64,000 bases of DNA from Margaritifera margaritifera (lineage: Eukaryota; Mollusca; Bivalvia; Unionida; Margaritiferidae). Both the position numbers and the translations under genes were made by a program. The notes under the pieces are model-generated. The model was not told where the DNA came from, made no database searches, and was given only the letters and a program-made list of their open reading frames with translations. Each line of letters starts with the position of its first letter. Positions within the stretch are counted from its first letter, which is position 1. This document shows, piece after piece, positions 1-12,464 of this stretch. The stretch covers positions 2,317,001 to 2,381,000 of the forward strand of contig JAQPZY010001405.1 in NCBI GenBank assembly GCA_029931535.1, in the 5' to 3' direction.

Positions 1-467
1 TATTGAGATTATCACAAAGTAGCTCTGTGCCATTACTTCGAGTATTTGACTCAAGTAATTCTAGTTTTACTCATTAGTACAGAATACAATCACCCATCAA
101 TTTTTTTTTTGGGGGGGGGTTGGGTGGGTGGGGGGGGGAATTTATTGGTCTAGAAATTCAAACCCCATGTGGTTAAGAAACTCACTGTCTGTATGATCAC
201 TCATCAAATTTAATAATTTTTTTTATTAAGAGAGCCAGAAAAGACTTGCCCATCAAATTTATTATGTTTTTTTTTTTTTTTTTTTTTAGTGAGCCAGAAA
301 AGACATGCATATCAAAAAAGAATATACTACTGTGTAGTAACAAGTGTGCCAGCTCCGGCCATACTTATCTACTGAGGATATGTTTATATTGCCCATCATT
401 ATAGTTTGTATTCATTATTAACAGAAATTTCTGACTCTTTTCAAATTCTGGTCTTTTATGTATTTAG

Positions 468-588
468 GCCACTGACAGCAATGACCCTGAATACATCAAT
501 ACCGCCTTCAGGAGTGATATCAGCACCACAGAATATGAAGCTCTGCAATCTGATCAAACAGGGGAAACAACATATGAAGCACTTAATG
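468..588 (+). CDS. Receptor cytoplasmic-tail exon A (ITAM-like)
   Basis: Internal exon of a gene whose 5' part lies left of the window. It starts after a TATTTAG acceptor and ends at G|GTAATG, giving 40 codons plus one base. The peptide is acidic and rich in tyrosine motifs: PEYINTAF, then TEYEAL and TTYEAL. The two YEAL motifs are 9 residues apart, which fits the ITAM spacing Y-x-x-L-x(6-12)-Y-x-x-L. There is no membrane segment or cysteine pattern here, so this is read as part of an intracellular tail. Phase 1 at the donor fits the next exon exactly. Tails like this are known in MEGF10-like, scavenger-type and Ig-type receptors of invertebrates; the ectodomain is unseen, so the family is an inference. 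Confidence 0.72.
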
Positions 589-596
589 GTAATGCT

Positions 597-806
597 TATT
601 TCTTTGATTATTTCATTAATATGACTGTAGAGTGATATATTTGGCTTAGTGTCTTTGATTATTACATTAGTATGACTGCAAAGTGCCATATTTAACTCAG
701 TGTCTTTGATTATTACATCAATATAACTGTAGAGTGCCATATTTAGCTCAGTGTCTTTGATTATTACAATAATATGACAGTAGAGTGCCATATTTAGCTC
801 AATGTC
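597..806. repeat. Short tandem array, about 50 bp unit, 4 copies
   Basis: Just downstream of exon A. Each unit carries GTCTTTGATTATTACA followed by a GTAGAGTGCCATATTT-type block. The units diverge by a few bases. It creates a spurious open frame on the minus strand. Confidence 0.8.
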
Positions 807-1283
807 TTTACTCCTATAACTTTTTATGCTCTGTAAAACTTGCATGATATGTTTTAAATATTTGTCTTTACTTTAGGGCCTCTTGAAGAAGCAAAGTTAA
901 TATTTCTAAATAACAATCATTATATCTTCTGTTTTCTTACTGAAGTTTATACCTTTACTTTTCCCAATGAAAGCTTCTTGAAATTAGGCCAAATTATTTA
1001 ACAAATTATCACAAATAAACAGTGCTATTTAGCACAATGTGTTATATGTGTGTCCATGAGAATCAGATTGGAATATCATAATCAAGAAGAAAACTTAAGT
1101 ATGCATCATTGTTTATGATGCAGTTTTTGTGTTTATTCCAGTATGAGTAATGTAATGAAACAATAAAACACAGTATAAAGAAAATTCCTAAAAAAAAGGA
1201 AATAAAATAAGATTAAAAACTCAATAAAATTAAAACATCTACATTTTCTCAAATTTGAAATCTCAACCTATTTTTTTTTTCAG

Positions 1284-1320
1284 ACCCAGAATCAGAATTA
1301 AATCAGTCTGCTGATATCAG
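1284..1320 (+). CDS. Receptor tail exon B (37 bp)
   Basis: Small internal exon. The acceptor is a long T tract followed by CAG; the donor is ATCAG|GTGACT. It enters in phase 1 (2 bases complete the codon from exon A) and leaves in phase 2. The peptide, about 12 residues, is acidic and serine-rich (DPESELNQSADI). The exact phase match with both neighbours is the main support, since the exon is too short to judge by composition. Confidence 0.62.
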
Positions 1321-1555
1321 GTGACTAGTCATCATTTGTCTATTTATCTGTCTATCTATATAACTATCATGTAACATAACTATGTTGTTATATCTCTCCT
1401 AATCACAATTTATTACACATTAAAATGCATGCATGCATCCATCCATATATACATATATATATAAATGAATACACAAGTCTATGATAGTTTGTACAGAACA
1501 AAATAAATATCAAACCTATTTCAGATATGCAGAGTTTGATTATTCTCTGTTTCAG

Positions 1556-1671
1556 AATTTCTTTTGATCCAAGACAATCCACTGGTGAAATGTTCTATGA
1601 CAATCTTCACCCATGTGAGACTGATCAAGACCATACATACAGCATTCTGAGTTCACAGAGACTTGATGAGG
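1556..1671 (+). CDS. Receptor tail exon C, with FYDNLHP and TYSIL motifs
   Basis: Internal exon after the acceptor TTCTCTGTTTCAG, with donor GAGG|GTAAAA. The 116 bases enter in phase 2 and leave in phase 1. The peptide has two more tyrosine sites: MFYDNLHP, which looks like an SH2/PTB docking site, and HTYSIL, a YxxL/I motif without the classical ITIM residue at position -2. An alternative acceptor at 1525 would put a stop in frame after 14 codons, so the start at 1556 is preferred. Unphosphorylated tails of this sort are mostly disordered, which fits the serine, aspartate and glutamine content. Confidence 0.72.
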
Positions 1672-2295
1672 GTAAAATCCGAGTTAATTCTCCTAATTAT
1701 GTTAGGCAATTATATGAAAGCCATATGTACGTCATTATGTTAGGCAAATTTTACTGTGATGAGGAATACCTTGTAATATCTTCCTTTTATTTACTGAGTT
1801 TTAATTAAACTTATCAAAATCCACAACATGATAATCAAAATTCAAACAAAGGAATCAATTTATGGTGATTATTTGATGAAAAAAAACAAGATTGCATTAA
1901 TTAACAACACCATGTGGCTGGTTAGAATAAGGCTATTAAACTTCTTATTAAATGTAAGCATTGTTGGAGCTTTAAGGCAGGTACCTCAAAGGACTAAGAA
2001 TTGCATAGATGACAGGCATGTTCATGATTCCATCACATAAATTTTTCTTATCCCGTCTGCTTGAAAATGTAATTCTAATATTTTCCTTTTAATGTATAGC
2101 TTGAATAAATAAGTTTTGTTCTCTAACAATGGTTGATAAGTATGACACCATAACAGATGCACAGACTGCAATAGCCTAGAAAAAGCAGCTAGATTATAAG
2201 ATATATTGATACAGAGACACACACACATACACACGGGCATCCACAGGGGGATGCAGTTGCTCCCTCCTCCCATATTTTAAAAACTCCATTTTGCA

Positions 2296-2296
<1 letters not shown>

Positions 2297-2354
<58 letters not shown>
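2297..2354. repeat. (TA)n(GA)n compound microsatellite
   Basis: TA dinucleotides run directly into GA dinucleotides, in the last intron of the tyrosine-motif receptor gene. Confidence 0.95.
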
Positions 2355-2357
<3 letters not shown>

Positions 2358-2513
2358 AGAGAGAGATAAAGAGAGAATTACAAATATACACCAAACAGAG
2401 CGGAAAGTGATATCCCTGGATTCTACAGGAGAATGCTTGATAACATTAACAGAATTTTTAAATACGAATAAATAATATTATCATACAGGTTAGATCATTT
2501 TAATTCGTACTCT

Positions 2514-2576
2514 ATGTAGATTCAAACCCGGATCCACGGGTTTACGGCACCCATCGCCTTGCCTGTAAGCACCAAC
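2514..2576 (-). mobile_element. Possible tRNA-like SINE fragment
   Basis: On the minus strand a B-box-like GGGTTTGAATC lies about 40 bases after a weak A-box-like stretch. This suggests a tRNA-derived SINE head. No body or tail could be defined, so the call is weak. Confidence 0.3.
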
Positions 2577-2636
2577 TTATATATATCCCTTTGACTTTTG
2601 GCTCCCCCCCCCCGAAAAATTTCTCCAGACACTCAT

Positions 2637-2637
<1 letters not shown>

Positions 2638-2669
<32 letters not shown>
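2638..2669. repeat. (CA)n microsatellite
   Basis: An uninterrupted CA run of about 32 bases, in an intron. Confidence 0.95.
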
Positions 2670-2671
<2 letters not shown>

Positions 2672-2698
2672 TATCAGAGATCCTAAAATCCTTGTATT

Positions 2699-3985
2699 TA
2701 ACTGGCAGATACTGTGAGCAACCTGACAGCTGTCATAGGGGTTCTCAAATATCATTATATCAACTTTTCTTTGATTTGTTTATCCATTTAACTGCCAAAT
2801 AAACACCTTAACAAAGTAAAATTAAGAGTTCACTAGGTCTAGTTTACAGATTGTTGTCAGACAATCAATACAGATGTTGCCAACTAAGCTTAATTCAAAA
2901 AGGTGGCTAGGTCTAATTTACTTTTTCTTTGTTGGACAATCAATAGAGGTGATGTCAACTAAGCTTGTTTGGTCAGCATGTTTTCCCAATTGTTAAAAAA
3001 CTATAAAAACCACAGAACACAAGACCATTAAAGAGGTGTCAACGCTTATCTCCTGGACTTTACAAAAGCCCTTTAACTGAACAATGGCTCCAGGACCAAT
3101 ACTCATAGACATTAGATCAGTTTCTTACACCATGTGAGTTGTGTAGAGATGTGTCAGCACATATCTTTAGAGAAAAATATGTGAAGCTTATAAAAATAAG
3201 AAAAAGAAGATACTAGCTACAACAACTAACTTTATTACCATCCTCAATATTTATTTGGGAACCTGATCAAATAAAACTTCACCAATTTTTAGTTTACCTG
3301 AAATGCATGTTAATTAGGTGTTACATATTTTAGAGGTAGCAAGTCAGCTTGTCATAGATTACTAATTCATTTCTGAAAGCAGTAGAAGGAAAGAAAATAT
3401 TGTTGTTGGGTGAAATTCTATAGTATAGTTTTTTCAAAGTAAAATGAGTTTTATAAATAATTAGTTTGAGAAAAAACCAGTTAATCATGGAAGGATAATA
3501 CTAACATTAGAGCAGCAGCAAACCAGGAACCAAATATAACGCATTTTCCAGTACATTTAATAATTAGCTATATCAGTGTTTTCTCTTTTGTCACAACTTT
3601 ATTATATCTCGTAATTTTTGTATATTAAATTTTACAAATATAATTTTGGGAAAAATGTCCAGCAAGAGCAATTAAAACTGGACATGTCTGGCAGTTCAAA
3701 GGTTTTGACTGGCATATGCTCTTGGCAACTGGATATTGGTCATAGGATATTCCAAGATATCATTATATCAAATTGTGCTTGATTTGTTTACCCATAGAAC
3801 TGTCAAATAAACACCTTAACAAAGTACAATTCAAAGGTCACTATGTCTAGTTTACAGATTGTTAATGTCAGACAATCAAAAAGGGTGTTGCTGACTAAAC
3901 TTAATTCAGAGGTGACTAGGTCTAGTTTGCACATTGGTTCTTTGTTGAATGATCAATGGAGGTGTAGCTGACAAAGTTTGTTACA
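2699..3985. repeat. Intronic direct duplication, two copies about 1 kb apart
   Basis: The segment about 2700-2975 is repeated at about 3707-3985 in the same orientation. Shared blocks include AAATAAACACCTTAACAAAG and GTCTAGTTTACAGATTGTT. Each copy itself holds two related sub-units that contain GTCTAGTTT/GTCTAATTT and a CAATCAAT core. Divergence between the copies is moderate, so the duplication is not recent. Confidence 0.75.
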
Positions 3986-4293
3986 GCTCGGCTATACTGC
4001 TTACAGTTAGCTGAATAATTGGGGTAGAAAATATTTTAGTGAACAATAGTGCAGTAGATTTGAAAGATCACCTTTTCAGTAAAGATGTTTATTTGCTATT
4101 ATAAAGTTGTTTTTTTTCTTTTAATTAGTAGGCTTATATATGCCTAGATGAGACAATAATAAGTATCAGTCCTAGTTTACTGCTTGATAGAGCACTGTTC
4201 ACCATGTCAAAACCTAAGCTTAATAATGATGAAAACTGTAACCCATAGCGGGTGTTTGCAGACGAGATTTGCTGTACCTTACCATGAAGTAAT

Positions 4294-4664
4294 GTGTTGA
4301 TGGTTTTTTGGCATCACTGGAAACCAAGTAGCTCAGAAATGTACCCCATTTCGGCCCCCTTCAGCAATGAGTTTCTTACAGACACATGTGACATTGGTCC
4401 CTTTGAAGGCATAGACTACAGTGTTCATCACATGACAATGACTTGCCAGCCAAAGCAGTACAGTGTATATGGATTATTTATGGAAATGTACATGATAGGT
4501 TCCAGGACCATGAGATTTTTAATCCATTCACTGTGTTTGAGCCTAAAACTTTTCCAGAAAATGATAGTAACATGCCACCCTTTGGTAATGATCACATTTA
4601 CACTTTGAACACTCATTACAATCAACCAAGAGAGAACAGTGATGCAGTCACCAGTGTCAATTAA
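4294..4664 (+). pseudogene. Possible relic of another tyrosine-rich receptor tail
   Basis: Two overlapping plus-strand frames look protein-like but do not join without a frameshift. The first gives EMYPISAPFSNEF and GIDYSVHH, up to QPKQYSVY near 4480. The second continues with EPKTFPENDSN and NDHIYTLNTHY and ends at a TAA at 4662. The style (tyrosines in acidic or polar surroundings, terminal stop) resembles the flanking receptor's exons. No acceptor fits the phase left by exon C, so it is not an obvious alternative last exon. It could be a decayed copy of a related tail or chance. Confidence 0.35.
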
Positions 4665-5259
4665 GTAAAGAAGGAGTGTGGGATTCTCAAGTAAACTGTG
4701 TACAACAATTATATTAGAATGTCAGCAGCTGAATTACTGACCAACATAGTCTCAATGAAAGGACAGTACCCAAATGTGATTTGTTTGATAGAAATTTCAC
4801 AGGTACTTCCAGTGTTAAACACTGAGTGTGAGTGCAGATGTTCACACCAGTTATAAAAGACTTTAATGCACTACTAACAGTCATGAAGTGGAAGGGAAAT
4901 TGAGAGAGAGAGATATGTATGTATGTGTATATCAACTAAAGAAAGAATGCTTTCACCAAACGGATGAACTTTTAGTGGGTGGAATTACCATAATTCAAAT
5001 GTAGCAATGTAGTGATAGGAATACTGCATAAATATATTTTGTTATATAAAAAAAGCAAAACAAAAACAGAAAAAAATTGTGGGAAATTCTGTTGCAAAAT
5101 CATAGGGATAGACTTCTAGTTTGCTGCTACCACCTCATGTGCTGTATGGAGGGCTCTAAACAGTTTTTGTTAATGAATATATATTACAAAAAGCAGGTTC
5201 ATGCATGTCTTTGAAGCCCGTAAAAATGTCCAGTTGAACTGGGGGAAAATTGAGGCTCC

Positions 5260-5370
<111 letters not shown>

Positions 5371-5666
5371 CAGATACAGTTTAGAAACACTAGTGTTAAT
5401 TGTTATGAAAGTTTTTATAAATTAAAGATGAAATTGGAAAACAAACACACAAGCCCAAAAAACCACACCCCTTCTTTGTATATTTAATACTGTATGAAAA
5501 GGAGAAAATTCAAAGTCTGACCTTCAAATGGGTTTCCAGAGTAAATTTTGATTAAACATGCTCTGGTTTACAGAGCAGAATTTTTCAGCCTATGATGGCT
5601 TATGATTCACTCATGTGTTGCTAAACTTTTTGTGCATAACATCATTTTTTTCCTTGTTTTTTGCAG

Positions 5667-5719
5667 GTGAAAACAAAATCTACGATAATACTGTGACAAT
5701 CAACAAAATACACCCATGA
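5667..5719 (+). CDS. Receptor tail last coding exon D
   Basis: Terminal coding exon. The acceptor is strong (TTTTTTGCAG after a long pyrimidine tract) and phase 1 matches exon C. It codes ENKIYDNTVTINKIHP and then TGA at 5717-5719. IYDN repeats the YDN style of exon C. With exons A to C the visible tail is about 107 residues and holds at least seven tyrosines in signalling-type contexts. A compound (TA)n(GA)n microsatellite begins 56 bases after the stop, in the presumed 3' UTR. The 4 kb intron before this exon is the largest visible one and holds duplications and microsatellites. Confidence 0.7.
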
Positions 5720-5771
5720 ATAATGCCAGGTGCCAGCTAGACAGTCACACACACACAGAGATATGTGTGTG

Positions 5772-5774
<3 letters not shown>

Positions 5775-5842
<68 letters not shown>

Positions 5843-5883
5843 TGAGAGAGAGAGATGGGGGCGGGGAGAGGAAGAGAGAGAGA
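5775..5883. repeat. (TA)n(GA)n compound microsatellite
   Basis: A TA run followed by an imperfect GA run, just 3' of the receptor stop codon. Confidence 0.95.
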
Positions 5884-5954
5884 TTATTAAACTTCTTCTA
5901 ATTGATTGTTCTTATGAATGAGAATCCATGATAACCAGACTTTAAGCACTGTTG

Positions 5955-6160
5955 TTTTAGTGACCATGTGAATATGATGTGAATATGATAGCTTACCAGT
6001 GGAAAGTGAAGTACAGTAATACTGCAATGGGGTTCATGATGTGAACATGATAGCATACTGGTGGAGAGTGAAGTACAGTAATACTACAGTATGGTTCATG
6101 ATGTGAACATGATAGCATACCAGTGGAAAGTGTAGTATAGTCATACTACAATAGGTACAG
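5955..6160. repeat. Tandem array, about 60 bp unit, 3 copies
   Basis: The units share GATGTGAACATGATAGC followed by GTGAAGTACAGTAATACTAC. It may lie in or just after the receptor's 3' UTR. Confidence 0.75.
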
Positions 6161-6623
6161 TAAATCCAAATGCAGATATTGTATGTTCATTCATTAAAGT
6201 TCATTAGCTGATGAATAAATGTGAACCATAGCAAAATATTGTTTCCTGAAGATCTAAGCAAGATTCTTAATCTTCCATCAGTTTATTAGCAATACAAAAA
6301 TAAAAAAAACTTCCTCTATAAGTTATGATATATACTTTATTTTTAAATTAAACTATATCTTTAAAAATATTAATGTACATACTGTAAGATTGTATATATA
6401 CATCTTGCCCTTGATAACTCGCACACAGCAGGGTTCAAAACCATAAACCACAGAATAATTGAGGTGCCTCTGAAAATGAAGGAAGGGATGTAAATATGTC
6501 AATAAATACCTTTTTCCTAATGAAGTTTGCTTTTCTGTATAATTTACCTTTATTTTCAATGTACCCAATCTCTGAAAGATCGTTAAAAACATTACACCAA
6601 GAGGTTTCAATACATATCACCTG

Positions 6624-7956
6624 CATACCTGTCAACCTCCTGAGACAAAAATCTGTTTACCAGACTAAAAAAAACCTTACAAAGACCAGAAAAACCTTAT
6701 GCCAAAGACAGGGCTGAGCACATTTTTTTTTTCATCCACTTGTCCAGGACAATTAGTTTCAGAAAATTCACTTGTCCCACCTTACTTTTCACTTGTCCCA
6801 AAATGGTAATCACTTGCCGAGATTTGATGAGATGTATGTACTTAATCCATAGAAAGAACAAATGAAATAATATACAACATAATTATTTCTTAAAAGAATT
6901 TAATTTTTCTAAAACAGTTGTTGATATACGTTTGGCTACTTCAGGTACATGTATATATGTTTTAGCTGCTGGATTTTGAAAAAAATGTCCATGTACATGT
7001 CTGCCACCTGCACCAGAATTAAGCCAGCAGTTGATAGCTGTGTCTGAGTTAAAGTCCTCAAGCTCTGATTCATTTGGTAAAATGTTCATTAGAATTTTTA
7101 CACTCTCTTGGTTTAAGGAATTCTCACACTTTTTTTTCTTTTTCATGAACGAATTCTCACACTCAGTAGCAGTCTTACGTTTTATCCCTCCACTTTCAAA
7201 AGAATTTTACTTCTTTAAATCATCCTTATTACCTTCCTTGTGAAAATAATTAGCAAAACTCATTTTATCCACATAGTAAATATCAGCTTGCTTGACAACT
7301 ACTTCGAAAGTGATCATAACAAACAGAGCTCATTAATTAGCAATTGTTTCGCTTCAAACGCAATATCGCACGTGAAAGTTGATCGTCTGTATAATCAATT
7401 AAAAATGAAAGAATTATTACTGTCATTTAATCAGTTCATAAAGGAAACCAACACTGATGTCAGTAAGGTACCTTTCATTAATTTAATTATGCTGACTCAC
7501 TGGATTAAAATCAAAGTGAGCCACTCGTAAGGATCTGGTTTGAGTAAACACAGTGCAACAAAGCCGCTTAAAACACTGCTAATTAATCATACCGGCTTTG
7601 TTTTGTTTAAGGTGTTTTGATTTGCCGATAATTTGGTCGCTTAGCCCAATATGCAGTCAAGTGGTAACAGCATGAACATGCACATATGCAATAGTTATCA
7701 CTGACCACCTGTAGGTGTTATACAGGATGTAAATGTATACATGGAGAGTGGTAGAATCAAATATTCAGTATGCCCAGAGGGCATGAATGGCCAAATAAAG
7801 GTAGATGTAGTGATTAAAGCACAAAAATAAGGACTTTTTAAAAATAATATAAAAAAACTGCACAAAATGGTTGTACGGCCGTACACTGCAACCCCAACCC
7901 CCCCCCCCAAAAAAAACGTACAAATTACGGGATTCCTGTACAAGTTGACAGGTATG
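6624..7956. mobile_element. hAT-like DNA transposon relic with 13 bp TIRs
   Basis: The sequence starts with CATACCTGTCAAC and ends with its exact reverse complement GTTGACAGGTATG. Both ends abut the same 6 bp, CACCTG (6618-6623 and 7957-7962), which reads as a target-site duplication. Inside, the minus strand holds a transposase-like fragment. A 6 bp duplication is short for hAT (usually 8 bp), so the superfamily is uncertain. The rest of the 1.3 kb interior is decayed or non-coding. Confidence 0.6.
6883..7178 (-). pseudogene. hAT-type transposase C-terminal fragment
   Basis: An open minus-strand frame of about 95 codons inside the TIR-bounded element. It is lysine-rich at its start and then reads ELEDFNSDTAINCWLNSGAGG followed by RHVHGHF. 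The pattern of an acidic FN/FNP-D-x-AI-x-x-W stretch near a C-terminus resembles the tail of hAT-like domesticated or transposase proteins (KIAA1586-like). No catalytic residues or upstream domains are visible, and a stop lies just upstream in frame, so this is a broken remnant. The similarity is from memory of the family's style, not a search. Confidence 0.35.
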
Positions 7957-7962
7957 CACCTG

Positions 7963-10900
7963 TGTACCAGCAAAAACACTGTGTATTATATCACTGCTTT
8001 TTGCAAGTTAATGTGGGTGCATTCTAGTGCTGCCTGTTAATGTGGGTGTTAATGTTCCATGTTAATGCGGGTGCATTCTTGTGTTATTTTTTTTATTCAA
8101 AATAGAACTAGATTCTTTTTCTCTGTAAAGATCGACACTTATTTCAAGAAACAGCAATGTTGAAACCCATTTATTATTCTATCAGTAAATACTAATGCTG
8201 TGATTTATTTGCAAGTAATCGCAAAATTTCTGCTCATCCTTTATCAAACCACTATGTTCAAATTCAGGAAATTAAAGTTCACTACAAACTTTGGATTTTG
8301 CTTCTCCATCGTGAATCCTACCTATAAAACTAAGCTTTCTCTCACCAAGTATGCCTTTTGCTTGGTTCCCTTGTTATCCTTGATCACATTTATGAATGAG
8401 CAGGATAAACCACTGATTAATGTTAAATACTTTGATTATGTTATTTGCATAATAATATTTATAACAGTGTTCAATTTGTCAATTGAAATTAGTGGACTTG
8501 ACACATGACTGTGACCGCTAGCTCTTACACCAGTAGGATTTACATGACTTTTAGCTTTTTTCGAATAAAATCCCCTTGATTTTATACAAAAGATGTAAAA
8601 TTAACATGATTATACAAAGCAGGTCTACTTTTAATTGATTGTAACAATGCAACAAACACTTCTGTAAGTTGCAGATGAAAACACAGTTGGCACCTAATTT
8701 AGGCTCTTAGAAAAACACTCACAGGCATCGCTATATTCGTTTATTGGCACTTCGCATGTTTCATTACAAGAGGGCATATCACACTATAATAATAACACTG
8801 AAACCAAAAAGATAAAACTGAAACCTGAATTTCACTTGACAAGATTTGATGTTATTTATTTCTTAAAGTGTTGCCAGCAGTAGGCATAACCAACATTTTA
8901 AATAATTGATATTATTTACAATGTACTGAGATATTTTTTAAAGAAAATGTAACAAAATAGATGAGTTCTTATTCAAAGTTGCGAATTTCATGATGTTGAT
9001 TCCAAATTTCTGAGCACTGACTGCCGTTTTCAATGTTAGAACAAGCAATAAATCAAGTTTTACTTTACACGTTTTAATTGCAATTTTATTCACGTTCAGT
9101 ATATAACGGCTTTTTGTGGGATATTTTCTATAATAAAAAAAATGAGATCTTAACCCTAACCCTTAACACCTGTCCCTGCATTATAAGCAGGCTCTCAAGT
9201 TTACTGGGTATGGTACAACAAGGAAGCAGTGTGGTGTATTAACCAAATATATACTGTTTATTGTTTCTAAATATTCTATAGGGATATCACTATGCAGGTG
9301 AAATTTGAGATTTATTTTCCTTCGATTCAGTCCCCCCCCCCCCAAACAAATTGGTGAAGCCATTTGTTAATCACCTTGACTCTGTCAGTTCACCATTCCA
9401 TCTATCCTTCTGGCTGTGCATCTGTCCATTTGGCAACAATTTGGATTTTGCAAGATAACTTACTGCGATTGATTGGATTTTTTGGCCAAATTTAGTATGC
9501 AGATTTACTTGATGAGAACTTGGGTGAGCAATATTTTCAGCATTTAGAAAATGGCCCATGACTGCATGTCTTCCTAACTTTGGTTTCCATGGCATAACTT
9601 TATTAAAGATTATTAGATTTCCATCAAATTGGCAATTCAATTATTTTTTTAAGTCACTGAGTGAATTTCATCTCCAGTATTCCACATCATCATGTAGAGG
9701 GGTTGTCTTACTCCAAATCCTCACCCAATTGTCTGTTCTCCTAACTCTTCTTTCAGTAGCATAACCTTACCATGGATTGATAGATTTGAATTCATGGCAT
9801 GGATCTATGGATCTTGATATTTATGAGATCCAGAAGAATTTTATTTAAAGTAAATCATGACATCATATAGAGTAGTTATGTCCATCTTACTGAGTTTGGT
9901 TTCCAAAGTGTAACTTTACCAGGAAGTGTTGGTACCATAGAAAGTGACTGAGGGAGGCATGATAAAGGGACAAAGGCCTGATTGAAGTAGACACAATTTA
10001 TTTACAAAAGAAAGTAAAAACAAAATCTACAGAATCATAATTTGCCACTATTAAAATTAATCTTACTGCTGCATCCATTGGTTGACAAAAGAAGTAAATT
10101 ATACAGTGATAGAATGTATTACTTGAAAAAGTAATATATATGCAAGTGTTAGATTCAGTTTATATATCGATAAGCTTGGGGCTAGAATTACGTAATTTTA
10201 ATTACTTTTGAAACTGAAGTTGATAGGTTCCTACCTTACCCCAAATGCCAGTTATCTACAAAATTAGATAATTGTAGATGGTGGACAACTTGAGTTATTG
10301 TACAGAAACATAATTTATAACAGACAGATGTAGAGATAATGATCATAATATGCTCCACCTTATGGCAGGCACATCAAAACTTCTGTAAACAAGCATTTAT
10401 TTGCTCTGCCCCCTTTTCTTAACACCATTCTGCATCCATGCAGTAAGCATAGCATTGGTACACACGACTACTGAGCAATGAGTAGACCTTTATATGAAAG
10501 AAAAAGAGTGGACAGAGAACAAAGACGTGTATTGTGAACTGCACTGTATATCTCCAGGCCACGTGTAAGTCATCTATGCAGTCACAAGTAGGGTATGGTT
10601 GATATGGAGCTTGTTGACGAAAGGGTCTCAGCGATCTGGACCTCAGGTTGGTCAAGGTATGTGGTCCATTGTTGCAAGTCATGGGAGACAAAACAATGTA
10701 ATATAACATGGGTCAAGCTACCAGGGGAAGTGGGCGAAATAATCACCTTTGCTTCAACATGCCAGAAAAACGATTGTAACTTTACTGTTCTATGAATGTG
10801 CCTTCCCCCCTCCTCATTTCCCCATTGATATTCTGCCCAAAATAGTGAATCTTACATGGGTTTCAGTTTACAGTACAATTAAGTTTTGTACGACTTTAAT

Positions 10901-11639
10901 TGCTTCTGGTGCAACTAATTTACTGTCAACCATACAAAATATTAAGTGAAATCCCAAGCTTTTTCATCCCCCAAAATAAATGAACACAATAATGAATTTA
11001 TCCATAATTTCATCTTAAAACATAATTGAGATGATTTGCTTTTGACTAGTATTAGTTGCCTATTTTCATGAACAGTTACCTGTTTTCAAGGTTACCATTC
11101 AATGTTATTAACAAAATTATGCAGCATTTTTCCTGATCTAAGATTGAGACAAATATTTATCCAATGTATTTTTTTAAAATTAATTTCTTCATGAAACAGA
11201 ACCCATATCAATTTTGTAAATAGAATATGTTTTACATACTATGAATTCTGTAAATAGAACATGCTTTACACACTAGAATTCTGTAAAAGTTTCTTCTCAT
11301 TTTAAAATATTCTATACTATTGCAAATTTAAATTCATTACAATGGCTAGAGCAAAGAGCTTGGTAAATGTTGGTATAACTTCAAGTGTTGGATGACATCA
11401 CAGTTTAAATATAACAGCAAAACCTGCAAGATTTTGGATCTGATAATGCTAAAAAGAAAAACAAAAATGAAAAATGGAGGGGGGGGGGGGGCAGAAGTAG
11501 TCATGTGTACATATAAAAGTAGTCATATATACATATAAAAGGCAATGCTTACTAATATTGATCTCAATTGTAAATTGACAAGAAAGTTTAAAAAACTTTC
11601 CAATCATATACATTTTCAATCATTTTGTTGGGCTGTTTG
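7963..11639. other. 3.7 kb without a supportable gene
   Basis: AT-rich spacer. Short open frames at 8200-8508, 9371-9640 and 10419-10709 show no splice-consistent coding pattern or recognisable domain. A small telomere-like TTAACCCTAACCC string lies at about 9150, and several C or G homopolymers are present. A stretch at 9560-9960 has loosely repeated CATAACTTTA/CATAACCTTACC blocks, perhaps an old tandem repeat. Confidence 0.5.
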
Positions 11640-11822
11640 TTTTTCTGCTGTTTTATGGTACAGCAACACTTTGAAGGTTATACTGTGCCAATACCAGTAA
11701 AGTACCATGTCCAAGGACATGCCAGGTTGGCCAATCTAGGCTGATCCGATGGTGGGAATCAAACCCTCACCTTTCTGATATCGAGTCCAATGCCCTAACC
11801 ACTGAGTCACTGCAGCTCCCAT
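11640..11822 (-). mobile_element. tRNA-derived SINE with Deu/Nin-type core
   Basis: On the minus strand the head reads GGGAGCTGCAGTGACTCAGT, then GGTTAGGGC (A-box region), and a B box GGTTTGATTCCC about 45 bases later. That is a Pol III split promoter of a tRNA-like head. It is followed by ATGTCCTTGGACATGGTACT, which resembles the CTTGGGCAAGGCACTTTA core shared by several animal SINE families. No clear tail or target duplication was defined. Confidence 0.72.
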
Positions 11823-12464
11823 TTCAATGGACTTCGATACTGTTCTCCAACAATTTTAAATGTACATAGTGCAAATCAAGACAAAATTATCCAGTATATT
11901 ATTACCTGATTCATGCATATGACACAAAAAAGTAAATTCTGTTCAAACGTATACATGTAGTATCAATTTCCCACCCATATCAGTCTGACATTTCTTGAGC
12001 CTTAAGCTACCAGAAGTATTTTTAATTCAGGTATCCCACCTGGCTACTATATACCATATCATGACCATCATTTTGGAGTGAAACATTGCCCAAAAAGGAG
12101 AATAGTTATTAATGACTAATAACAAGGGATAAGGGGAATCTTCACGCTAAATGTTTAACATAGATGTACCTTCTCTGATATACTGAACTTGAGTTGTGCT
12201 ACTAAGTTGTTTTCTGGTATGCTTGGCTACCATCTGATTTTGAAATTTGTCATACTCTGAATAGGAGTTGCAAGTAACCTTTAACTATGTACTTTGTAGC
12301 CTTAAATTGCCCCAAGTGAAAATAATAAATTATTATCTCCATGCTTTTTGAAGAAAAGGTGATGACTTATGTTACCCTGTCCATCCAGGCATGAATGCGT
12401 GGGTAGTGTCACTGAACTCCTCTTACACTGTTCATGAAATGGACTTCAGACAATGGGATATGAT

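Noticed and set aside
1525..1598. Alternative start of receptor exon C at 1525
   Set aside because: It meets an in-frame stop after 14 codons, and the downstream acceptor at 1555 has the better pyrimidine tract.
9148..9170. Telomeric repeat (TTAACCCTAACCC)
   Set aside because: Only about two imperfect units; not an array.
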